This document shows positions 25,858 through 32,663 of a stretch of DNA of 64,000 bases, piece by piece. The DNA is from Falsiroseomonas sp051433165. GTDB taxonomy: Bacteria; Pseudomonadota; Alphaproteobacteria; Acetobacterales; Acetobacteraceae. Location: contig NZ_JBHMFS010000019.1 in assembly GCF_051433165.1 (NCBI RefSeq), positions 24,330 to 88,329 on the forward strand. Direction: 5' to 3'. Every line of letters begins with the position of its first letter. Position 1 is the first letter of the stretch. Both the position numbers and the translations under genes were made by a program. Under the pieces are notes generated by a model. That model saw only the letters and a program-made list of their open reading frames with translations, was not told the DNA's origin and searched no databases.

Positions 25858-27615
25858 TCAGTATCGCGGCTTCAGCGCCTTTACCGCAGCCGGCAGTTCG
25901 ATGCGCTCAAGTGCATCCTGCATCGCTTTCAGGCTGACGACGCCATAGTCGTTCCCCACGCTGCGCTTGTCATGGCCGCAAATTTCGTTCGAGACGCTAT
26001 CCGGGACCCGGGCATCCCGAAGAAGCGTCTTCAGCGTGTGGCGTAATGAGTGGAAGCCGAGCCCGACGCGATTTTTCAATCCCAGGCGCGGGAGAAAGCG
26101 CTCGCTCATCCACTGTCCCGGCGCCTTCCCCGGATCGCCACCAACCGCCTTTGGTATTTCCGGAAGCAGCAGATACGCACCCATTGCCCTACGCTCTTCG
26201 GCAAGCTTGACGAGGCCCAACTCTACCAGCCTGCGGTGAAGCGGGATGATGCGGGCCGTTCCAGGGTTCTTCAGCGACTTCCGGCCCTCATCGTTGATGT
26301 CGAGAACCGGCACACCATTGATGAAGCGCACATCGCACGGCCGGAGCTGCGCAATTTCACCGATCCGCGCTCCGGTCAATAATGCGATAAGTGGTGCCCA
26401 GAACACCCATGTTCCAATTAGATGAATTCCCGGATCGTAGCGTCGAGCGGCGCTCTTCGCTCCCTGAAACAGCGGGCTGCCGAAGAGAGATTCCAGTTCT
26501 GGCGACGATAGCGTTCGATCTTGCTTTTTGAAGTTTCTCGGCTTTGCCACCCGAAGGCCATCGAAGGGATTGTGTTCTACCTGACCAGAAAATCTTTCAT
26601 GTTCGAACAGGTTGCGCATGGTGACGACACAGGAGTTCACCGTCCGGAAACTGAGCGGCTTCAGCGACAATCGCCGCGCCGTATCAGCCATTTCGAAGAG
26701 GCCAAGGCCGGCGAGGGCTTCGTGCTTACGGAAGCCCGGAGGCAGAGATTGCAGGGCCTCCCTGATCTGCCCGGCATCCGCCCGTGTCACCTCGGCGACC
26801 CGACGATCGAACCCTAACGCGTCGGTGAGGATTCGAAGTTTAGCCCGCGCCTCGCTGATCTGCTTCGAGGTCGACCCGTGTTGCCGCATCCGGTCGGTGA
26901 ACAGGTCTATGGCTGTCGCCAGCGTGCGTGACTTCGAGACGGATGTCGAATTTGCTGCCAGAACAGTCCCGGTCGCGGCGGCATCAATGTCTGGTGTGGC
27001 CGGGGTGGGTTCGGCCATCTGGGGAGGCACGGCCGCGAAGTCACCTCGCGCCCAATCCATCTTCGTCTGTTGAAGATCGATGAACTGTTCTAGTAAAAGC
27101 CGAGCCAGGATTGCCCGATCCCGCTCACCAGTTCTGGCGCCAAATCCGGTTGCTTCAAGGAGTCTGCCCGCCTCGCTGTCGAACCGCCGAAAATTGTTCT
27201 GCGCCACCTCATCAAGCGCGGCATCTGCCAATTCGCGAGCATCACGGCTGAACATCTCGGCGCTGAACGCCCTCAACTGCCCGTCCCGCAACTCCGCTGG
27301 CGCAACTTCCGTGGCAAAGTCGCCACGTTCCAGTATCGCCCACTGTTCCCGTATTGCACGCTGAAGCCAGAAGTCCGCGATTTTCCGGAGCTGGACAGCT
27401 GTCGGCGCTGACTGGCGTCGGATCATGGCCCAGAAGTCTCGCAGCCTGAAGGCTACACCCGACGTGACGGCGCGGGCGGCTCGCCGGTCGTCTGTGCCCA
27501 GCGCACGAACGATCTCGACGCGTTCTAACCTCGGAACGAGGTCAATGGGAACACGAACACGGATGAAGTGTCGCCCGTTCCTGACGAGCGAGTAGGAGGC
27601 CGAGTGAATACCCAT
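25858..27615 (-). CDS. Tyrosine site-specific integrase
   Basis: 585 aa. The N-terminal ~100 residues (RNGRHFIRVRVPIDLVPRL) are a DUF6538-like opening. Arm/core-binding regions follow, then a C-terminal catalytic domain with the first Arg in TGARIGEIAQLRPCD, HxxR in FHSLRHTLKTLL, His in CGHDKRSVG and the nucleophile Tyr in GNDYGVVS. It integrates and excises the island at the tRNA-Ala 3' end. It starts 62 bases from the attachment repeat, the usual place for such genes. Confidence 0.93.
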   Translation of the reverse strand: MGIHSASYSLVRNGRHFIRVRVPIDLVPRLERVEIVRALGTDDRRAARAVTSGVAFRLRDFWAMIRRQSAPTAVQLRKIADFWLQRAIREQWAILERGDFATEVAPAELRDGQLRAFSAEMFSRDARELADAALDEVAQNNFRRFDSEAGRLLEATGFGARTGERDRAILARLLLEQFIDLQQTKMDWARGDFAAVPPQMAEPTPATPDIDAAATGTVLAANSTSVSKSRTLATAIDLFTDRMRQHGSTSKQISEARAKLRILTDALGFDRRVAEVTRADAGQIREALQSLPPGFRKHEALAGLGLFEMADTARRLSLKPLSFRTVNSCVVTMRNLFEHERFSGQVEHNPFDGLRVAKPRNFKKQDRTLSSPELESLFGSPLFQGAKSAARRYDPGIHLIGTWVFWAPLIALLTGARIGEIAQLRPCDVRFINGVPVLDINDEGRKSLKNPGTARIIPLHRRLVELGLVKLAEERRAMGAYLLLPEIPKAVGGDPGKAPGQWMSERFLPRLGLKNRVGLGFHSLRHTLKTLLRDARVPDSVSNEICGHDKRSVGNDYGVVSLKAMQDALERIELPAAVKALKPRY

Positions 27616-27625
27616 GCGGTGCGTC

Positions 27626-27637
27626 CTGTGTTACAGG
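27626..27637. repeat. Possible integrase arm site (second copy of CTGTGTTACAGG)
   Basis: CTGTGTTACAGG, also at 17605-17616. One copy lies about 40 bases inside each island end (66 bases on the left). Twelve bases in both ends and in the same orientation suggest arm-type sites, but a chance match cannot be excluded. Confidence 0.35.
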
Positions 27638-27676
27638 CGTCACCCGGGCCAACCCTAAGTTCTTGAAATCTAAGTG

Positions 27677-27699
27677 CGGTGGTGGAGGTGAGCGGGATC
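27677..27699. repeat. Right attachment-site repeat, inside tRNA-Ala
   Basis: The second copy of the 23-bp repeat (first at 17517-17539). It covers the 3' 20 nt of the intact tRNA gene plus three bases beyond CCA. Confidence 0.88.
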
Positions 27700-27755
27700 G
27701 AACCGCTGACCTCGTCATTGCGAACGACGCGCTCTACCAACTGAGCTACACCCCC
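27680..27755 (-). tRNA. tRNA-Ala (anticodon CGC)
   Basis: 76 nt with CCA encoded. Acceptor GGGGGTG pairs with CACCTCC and includes the G3:U70 pair that marks alanine tRNAs. The D arm (GCTC/GAGC), the anticodon arm with loop TTCGCAA (anticodon CGC) and the T arm (AGCGG/CCGCT, loop TTCGATC) all fold. It reads GCG codons. The gene is intact; the island joined at its 3' end. Confidence 0.97.
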
Positions 27756-27788
27756 ACACGCCAAGCGTGGGTCCACCGCAGGGCGTGG

Positions 27789-27817
27789 CTTATGAAAGCG
27801 GCGGGGCCGGGTGTCAA
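27789..27817 (-). promoter_or_regulatory. Promoter of tRNA-Ala
   Basis: On the minus strand TTGACA (27817-27812) is followed after 17 bases by CATAAG (27794-27789). The transcript would start about 27 nt before the tRNA. This is the best sigma-70-like promoter in the window. Confidence 0.75.
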
Positions 27818-27907
27818 GCCAGGGTGCGAAGATGTCCCTGGCCCGCAAAGCCTTGTTCCAAGGGCAAGCCGCCATTAGGTTCCGGGCGTAACGCCCAGGG
27901 GTCGCAG

Positions 27908-28219
27908 ATGCTGCTCGATGCCGTTTTCTTTCTGGTCCGGGCTGGTCTCGACCTGTTCTGGTGGGCCGTGCTGCTGGCCGCGATCATGCAGACGTTGCTG
28001 TCCTTCAACGTGCTGGACGGCCGCAACCGCATCGTCTGGACCATCGCGGATTTCCTGTATCGGCTGACGGAGCCGGCGCTGCGCCGGGTGCGCGGGCTGC
28101 TGCCGAGTATGGGCGGCATCGATTTGTCGCCGCTGGTGGTGCTGCTGTTGATCACCGCGGCCACCATCGCTGTCACCGCCATCCAGGGCTACCTGCTGCG
28201 GAGCGGCCTGTACTTCTGA
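27908..28219 (+). CDS. YggT family membrane protein
   Basis: 103 aa with two membrane segments (AVFFLVRAGLDLFWWAVLLAAI and LSPLVVLLLITAATIA, quoted in part) and the YggT linker YRLTEPALRRVRGLLP. The family is linked to osmotic tolerance and, in some bacteria, to division-site proteins. The start at ATG 27908 excludes the earlier frame that runs through the tRNA region. A DUF167 gene follows, the usual partner of yggT. Confidence 0.88.
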   Translation: MLLDAVFFLVRAGLDLFWWAVLLAAIMQTLLSFNVLDGRNRIVWTIADFLYRLTEPALRRVRGLLPSMGGIDLSPLVVLLLITAATIAVTAIQGYLLRSGLYF

Positions 28220-28242
28220 GCTGCGGAGCGGCCTGTACTTCT
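28195..28242 (+). repeat. Tandem 23-bp duplication at the yggT stop
   Basis: The 23 bases at 28195-28217 recur exactly at 28220-28242 (period 25). The first copy ends yggT with TGA. The second lies in the gap before the DUF167 gene and would end in TAA. Confidence 0.85.
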
Positions 28243-28251
28243 AACGCCGAC

Positions 28252-28551
28252 ATGCCCCCCTGGCGCCTGCGTCCGGATGGGCTGGACCTGGCGGTGAAGG
28301 TGCAGCCGCGCGCCAAGCGCCCCGCGCTCGGCGGCCTGTCACCGGATGGCGCCGCGCTGCGCATCGCGGTGTCGGAGGTGCCGGAGGATGGCCGCGCCAA
28401 CCGCGCGGTCTGTGCGGCGGTGGCCGGCGCCCTCGGCCTTGCCAATTCCGCGGTCGAGGTCTTGCACGGCGCCGGCGCCCGCCAGAAAACCCTGCGCGTC
28501 ACCGGCGACCCGGCCTCGCTGGCGCCCCTGTTGGAAAAGCTGATCGCATGA
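28252..28551 (+). CDS. DUF167 family protein (YggU-like)
   Basis: 99 aa, the usual length. Family features: LAVKVQPRAKRPALGG, LRIAVSEVPEDGRANRAV and the GARQKTLRVTGDP strand. Function unknown; the fold resembles small RNA- or DNA-binding proteins. The ATG at 28252 was chosen; the longer frame covers yggT. It overlaps folD by ATGA. Confidence 0.87.
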   Translation: MPPWRLRPDGLDLAVKVQPRAKRPALGGLSPDGAALRIAVSEVPEDGRANRAVCAAVAGALGLANSAVEVLHGAGARQKTLRVTGDPASLAPLLEKLIA

Positions 28552-29390
28552 GCGCCCACATCATCGACGGCAAGGCGGTTGCCGCCACGCTGCGCCAGGA
28601 CATTGCCGCTCGCGTCGCGGGGCTGGGCTTCCGGCCCGGCCTGCGCGTGGTGCGGGTGGGGGAGGATCCGGCCTCGGGCGTCTATGTCCGCAACAAGGAC
28701 AAGGCGGCGAAGGAGGTGGGCTTCGACAGCGCCACCCTCGCTTTGCCCGCCGACACGACGGAGGAAGCGCTGCTGGCCGAGGTCGCGCGGCTGAACGCCG
28801 ACCCGGCGGTGGATGGCATCCTGGTGCAGCTTCCGCTGCCGCCGCAGATCCGGGCCGACCGCGTGATTGCCGCGGTGGCGCCGGAGAAGGATGTGGATGG
28901 CTTTCACCCGCTGAATGCCGGGCTTCTGGCAAGCGGCCAGCCGGGCCTGGTGCCCTGCACGCCGAAGGGCGTGATGCATCTGCTGCGCGCCGCCGGTGTG
29001 GCGCTGCCCGGCGCGCGGGCGGTGGTGGTGGGGCGCAGCAACATCGTCGGCCGGCCGATGGCGCAGTTGCTGCTGGCCGCCGATTGCACCGTCACCCTGG
29101 TGCATTCCCGCACCCGCGACCTGCCCGCCGAATGCCGCCGCGCGGAGATCCTGGTGGCCGCCGTGGGCCGGCCCGAAATGGTGCGCGGCGACTGGGTGGC
29201 GGAGGGTGCGACCGTCATCGATGTCGGCATCAACCGCCTGCCAGATGGCAAGCTGGTGGGCGATGTCGCCTTCGCCGAGGTCGCGCCGCATGCCGGCGCC
29301 ATCACCCCGGTGCCCGGCGGCGTCGGCCCGATGACCATCGCCTGCCTGCTGGAGAACACGCTGGACGCGGCCCTGGCCCGCCGCCGCTGA
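28548..29390 (+). CDS. folD: Bifunctional methylenetetrahydrofolate dehydrogenase / cyclohydrolase
   Basis: 280 aa, normal for FolD, which interconverts 5,10-methylene-THF, methenyl-THF and 10-formyl-THF with NADP. Signatures: SGVYVRNKDKAAKEVG with the catalytic Lys region, GILVQLPLPPQI, EKDVDGFHPLN, VVGRSNIVGRPMAQLL (NADP binding) and the C-terminal TPVPGGVGPMT. It is coupled to DUF167 (ATGA) in a yggT-DUF167-folD run. Confidence 0.97.
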   Translation: MSAHIIDGKAVAATLRQDIAARVAGLGFRPGLRVVRVGEDPASGVYVRNKDKAAKEVGFDSATLALPADTTEEALLAEVARLNADPAVDGILVQLPLPPQIRADRVIAAVAPEKDVDGFHPLNAGLLASGQPGLVPCTPKGVMHLLRAAGVALPGARAVVVGRSNIVGRPMAQLLLAADCTVTLVHSRTRDLPAECRRAEILVAAVGRPEMVRGDWVAEGATVIDVGINRLPDGKLVGDVAFAEVAPHAGAITPVPGGVGPMTIACLLENTLDAALARRR

Positions 29391-29449
29391 GGGTGCCCGC
29401 TGGCCCGCGCGCGGGCTACTGAGGCGCTACGACCGAAGGGCTATCCCCC

Positions 29450-30325
29450 ATGCAGGGCAGCGGGTTGCTGATCGCCGGCGCATTCGTGGCCATCTGGGCC
29501 TCCGCCTTCACCGTGGCGGGGGTGGTGGTGCGGGAATGGCCGCCGCTGTGGTCGCTCGGCATCCGCTTCGGGCTGACCGTGCCGCTGCTGCTGGCGATCC
29601 TGCTGATCATGCGGTCCCGCCTGCCGCGGCCGGGGGACATCGGGCGGGTCGCGGTGCTGGGGCTGTGCGGCATGGGCGGGTATCTCGCCTTCGCCTGGCT
29701 GGCCATGGCGCGCATCCCGACCGGGCTTGTCGCCCTCATCTGCGCGACGACGCCGCTGATGGTCGCCGCCGGGGAGAGCCTGTTCCTGCGCCGGCCGCTT
29801 CCCGGTCTCGCCTGGGTGGGGCTGGCCATCGGCTGGTCCGGCGTGGCGCTGCTGGGCTTTTTGCGCGCGGTCGATGGCTTGGCGGTGGCGGAGGTCACGG
29901 GCTTCGTCTTCGCCCTGGGTGCGGCGATCAGCCAGGCGGTAGGGCTGCTGGTCTATGCGCCGGCCAAGGGGCGCGTCGATATCTGGTTCGCCAGCTTCGG
30001 CCAGACCGCCGTCTCCGCCCTGCTGTGCCTGGCGCTGGCCCTGGCGCTGGAGGGTGCGCCGCCGACATCGGCCAGCATGCCGACGGTCGCGGCGCTGCTC
30101 TGGTCCATGCTGGTGGTCGGCATCGGCGCCTATGCGCTGAACTTCGCCATGATGCGCCGCGTGCCGGCCTCCACCGCCGCCGCCCTGCAATTGCTGGCGC
30201 CGCCACTGGCCGCGGTGTTCGGCTGGGCGCTGCTGAGCGAGCGGCTGTATTTCAGCGACATCATCGGTGGCGTGCTGACCCTGGGCGGCCTCGCTTTGCT
30301 GGTGCATGCACGGTCGCGCGGTTGA
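29450..30325 (+). CDS. DMT-superfamily transporter (EamA domains)
   Basis: 291 aa with about ten hydrophobic helices arranged as two EamA repeats (first from ~8, second from ~150). Typical points are FVAIWASAFTVAG near the start, ALICATTPLMVA, and in the second half MRRVPASTAAALQLLAPPLAAVFGW. It exports or imports small metabolites such as amino acids; the substrate is not predictable. Confidence 0.9.
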   Translation: MQGSGLLIAGAFVAIWASAFTVAGVVVREWPPLWSLGIRFGLTVPLLLAILLIMRSRLPRPGDIGRVAVLGLCGMGGYLAFAWLAMARIPTGLVALICATTPLMVAAGESLFLRRPLPGLAWVGLAIGWSGVALLGFLRAVDGLAVAEVTGFVFALGAAISQAVGLLVYAPAKGRVDIWFASFGQTAVSALLCLALALALEGAPPTSASMPTVAALLWSMLVVGIGAYALNFAMMRRVPASTAAALQLLAPPLAAVFGWALLSERLYFSDIIGGVLTLGGLALLVHARSRG

Positions 30326-30362
30326 TCTTCCGGTTTCGCCCATTCGGCGGCAGGATGCCTCG

Positions 30363-30977
30363 ATGTACACGCCAGCCGCCTTCCGGGTGGATGACCCGGC
30401 CTGGATCTTCGCCCATGTCGAACGGCATGATTTCGGCATGCTGGTCAGCGCCGCGCCGCTGATGGTCAGCCATTTGCCCTTCCACCTGGTCCGCCCCGTG
30501 GGCGACCAGCCCGCCCGCCTGGTCTGCCACCTGGCCCGCGCCAACCCGCATTGGCAGTCCTTCGCCGGGACAGGGGGAGAGGCGCTGGCCGTGTTCCGCG
30601 GCCCGCACGCCTATATCTCCCCCACCTGGTATGGCGAGCATCCCAGCGTGCCGACCTGGAACTACGATGTGGTGCAGGCGGAGGGGGTCGCGACGCTGGT
30701 GGAGGACCCGGCCGAGATCGCCCACCAGATGCGCACCATGGCCGCCGCCTACGAACCCACCCCCGGCTTCGACATGGACGCGCAGCCGGCGAAGTACATG
30801 GAGGGGCGGTTCAAGGCGCTGGTCGGGGTGACGCTCACCGTCCGGCGCTGGACCGCCAAGCGCAAGCAGAGCCAGAACCGGCCCGAGGCAGACCGCCTCT
30901 CCGTCGCCACGGCGCTGGAGGCACGCGGCGAACACGCCGCCGCCGCCGCCCTGCGCGAGGCCAACGGCATTGCGTGA
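30363..30977 (+). CDS. PaiB-like FMN-binding negative transcriptional regulator family protein
   Basis: 204 aa split-barrel FMN-binding protein. Characteristic: MYTPAAFRVDD at the start, LPFHLVRP, HLARANPHW, FRGPHAYISPTWY, VPTWNYDVVQAEG. PaiB represses protease and sporulation genes in Bacillus; in Gram-negatives the role is unclear and may be enzymatic or protective. ATG 30363 was chosen because it gives the family N terminus. It overlaps the NUDIX gene by eight bases. Confidence 0.9.
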   Translation: MYTPAAFRVDDPAWIFAHVERHDFGMLVSAAPLMVSHLPFHLVRPVGDQPARLVCHLARANPHWQSFAGTGGEALAVFRGPHAYISPTWYGEHPSVPTWNYDVVQAEGVATLVEDPAEIAHQMRTMAAAYEPTPGFDMDAQPAKYMEGRFKALVGVTLTVRRWTAKRKQSQNRPEADRLSVATALEARGEHAAAAALREANGIA

Positions 30978-31521
30978 CACCCAGCCGGATATCGAGACGC
31001 TGGCCAGCCGCGAGGTCTACCGCAACGCCTGGATGACGGTGCGGGAGGATCAGGTGCGGCGCCGCGATGGCTCCACCGGCATCTATGGCGTGGTGGAGAA
31101 GGTGAACTTCGTCACCGTGGTGCCGGTGCATGCGGATGGATCGGTCCAGCTCGTCCAGCAATTCCGCTACCCGGTGGGGCGGCGGCATTGGGAATTCGTC
31201 CAGGGCATGTGGGGTCCGCCGGGCACGGCCCCGCTGGAGGCGGCACGCCATGAATTGCTGGAGGAAACCGGCCTTACCGCCGCCCAATGGCAGCATGGCG
31301 GTTTCCTGAACCTGGCCCAGGGCACCATGCGCCAGGGCTTCGACATCTTCCTCGCACGCGGCCTGACCCAGGGGGCGGCGATGCCGGAGGTGGAGGAACA
31401 GGACCTGATCACCCGCGCGGTGACGCTCGCCGAGCTGGAAGACATGCTGCGGAACGGCGAGATCCGGGATGCCACCTCCGTCGCCAGCTTCGGTCTGCTG
31501 CGCCTCAAGGGGCTGATTTAG
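30970..31521 (+). CDS. NUDIX hydrolase (ADP-ribose/sugar diphosphatase type)
   Basis: 183 aa. The NUDIX box reads PLEAARHELLEETGL: the EELxEE metal-binding core is kept, but the usual Arg is His and the Gly-to-Glu spacing is shorter than in GX5E. FVTVVPVHADGSVQLVQQFRYP and the context resemble ADP-ribose pyrophosphatases. The start is TTG at 30970, inside the previous gene, so the pair is coupled. The next in-frame Met is residue 22 (31033). Confidence 0.87.
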   Translation: MRDTQPDIETLASREVYRNAWMTVREDQVRRRDGSTGIYGVVEKVNFVTVVPVHADGSVQLVQQFRYPVGRRHWEFVQGMWGPPGTAPLEAARHELLEETGLTAAQWQHGGFLNLAQGTMRQGFDIFLARGLTQGAAMPEVEEQDLITRAVTLAELEDMLRNGEIRDATSVASFGLLRLKGLI

Positions 31522-31695
31522 GATCAGGCCAGTCCAGCCGGCCCGGACGAACAAACTCGCGGCCCTGCCACCGGGCGTCCCTGATCATCGAAGGCGGACA
31601 AGACAGGCGCTGCCTATGGGGCCAGAAGGCGCCGCCGCCTTGCGGGCTTCAATACAAGGCCGGTATTGTTGCGCCTTCAGGGAGAAAAACGCGAC

Positions 31696-31950
31696 ATGCC
31701 CGCACGCCCTATTGCCATATTCGCCGCCGGCTTCATCGCGGGCGGCGTCATCCTCGGTGGCGTCGTTGCCCAGGCCCGGATCGTCACACTGAACTCAGCT
31801 ATCGCCGGGGTCTTGCCCAACTCGGAGGGGAGCCTGTTCTGCGTGACCACAAACTCCGTCCTCCGACCCATCGTCGGGGTCATCCGGAACAGCAGCGTCA
31901 ATGCCCCCGGTGGGGTCTCCAACGGCGTGACGATGCGGTGCCCGGCCTGA
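31696..31950 (+). CDS. Small hypothetical membrane-anchored protein
   Basis: 84 aa. A hydrophobic N-terminal segment (PIAIFAAGFIAGGVILGG) is a signal anchor; the rest is a short extracytoplasmic tail with one internal Cys and one near the end. GGGAGAAAA lies 7 bases before ATG 31696. No family recognised; it is short but has a good start site and amphipathic composition unlike the shadows around it. Confidence 0.5.
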   Translation: MPARPIAIFAAGFIAGGVILGGVVAQARIVTLNSAIAGVLPNSEGSLFCVTTNSVLRPIVGVIRNSSVNAPGGVSNGVTMRCPA

Positions 31951-32018
31951 CGCAACGGCTTTCGACCGGGCGGCACGTCCTCGATCCGTCCGCCTGTCAG
32001 GCTGGTCTGCGCGCCTCC

Positions 32019-32663
32019 TCAGCCTTCCTTCCGCCAGGCCATCACGCAGCCTTCCGGCCGCAGATCCAGCCGGGCGCAGCAAGCGCGCAGCAGCGCCAGC
32101 GGTGCCGTGCCGACCCCCAGCGGCAGGATGAGTTCCAGCTCCACCTCCGTCGCCACCTCCCGCACCTCGGCCAGCAGGCGGCTGCCCTGTGGAATGCGGC
32201 CGACCGCATCCTGCGCCACCGCCAGCAGCGCCAGTTCCAGCGCCGCGCGATCCAGCCGCACCGCGACCGGCCGCTCCGGCGCCGTCATCTCGGCACCCAG
32301 CCGCGCGCCGAGCGCCGCCCGCAGCAGCGGCAGCACCTGTTGCAGCACGGTGGCGGGCGAGACCTCCACCGTCTCCGCCGCCTCCCGCCGCGCATAGTCG
32401 AGGAAGCCGCGCATCGTCTCATCCATCCGCCGGCTGGCCTGCACGGCGCGGTCGAGTTGCCGTCGCGCCGGGCTGCCCGGCTCTCCGGCGCTGCGGGCCA
32501 ACAGGTCCAGATTCGCGGCCAGCACCATCATGGCGTTGTTGATGTCGTGCTGCAGCGCGGGCGCCACGCGGCGCAGGCGGTCCAGGCGTTCCAGTGCGGC
32601 CTGCGGTGCATCCGCGGATGGGAGCCGGTTCAGATTCTCCGCCAAGCCAGGGCTCTCCTTCAT
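32019..32663 (-). CDS. Histidine-kinase-like protein, short (HDINN box), probable phosphotransfer protein
   Basis: 214 aa. A helical bundle carries LQHDINNAMMVLAANLDLL with His39, the acceptor box of HDxNN-type kinases. After a second helix (MRGFLDYARREAAE) the part that should be HATPase_c is short and has no clear N, G1 or G2 motif (no DxGxG). It may therefore be a histidine phosphotransferase like ChpT rather than a kinase. Its ATG overlaps the stop of the penicillin-binding protein gene (ATGA), so it is co-translated with a peptidoglycan synthase. No response regulator is next to it. Confidence 0.75.
   Translation of the reverse strand: MKESPGLAENLNRLPSADAPQAALERLDRLRRVAPALQHDINNAMMVLAANLDLLARSAGEPGSPARRQLDRAVQASRRMDETMRGFLDYARREAAETVEVSPATVLQQVLPLLRAALGARLGAEMTAPERPVAVRLDRAALELALLAVAQDAVGRIPQGSRLLAEVREVATEVELELILPLGVGTAPLALLRACCARLDLRPEGCVMAWRKEG

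Larger units (their letters stand above)
17517..27699. mobile_element. Genomic island integrated at tRNA-Ala(CGC)
   Basis: About 10.2 kb bounded by a 23-bp direct repeat that includes the last 20 nt of the tRNA-Ala gene. A tyrosine integrase gene lies next to the intact tRNA, as in integrative elements that use tRNA 3' ends. Cargo from left to right: AAA ATPase and partner, serine recombinase, two small GC-rich proteins, an IS5-family element, a nuclease-like protein, an IS5 remnant, a membrane protein and the integrase. Base composition varies: the ATPase pair is near 50% G+C by eye against about 67-70% outside. There are no conjugation, replication or phage structural genes, so it is probably not self-transmissible. 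Confidence 0.88.

Noticed and set aside
28552..28600. Riboswitch before folD
   Set aside because: The gene starts inside the previous gene, so there is no leader for one.
29403..29416. GCCCGCGCGCGGGC palindrome after folD
   Set aside because: Short GC-only palindromes are expected by chance at this base composition; too short to call a terminator.
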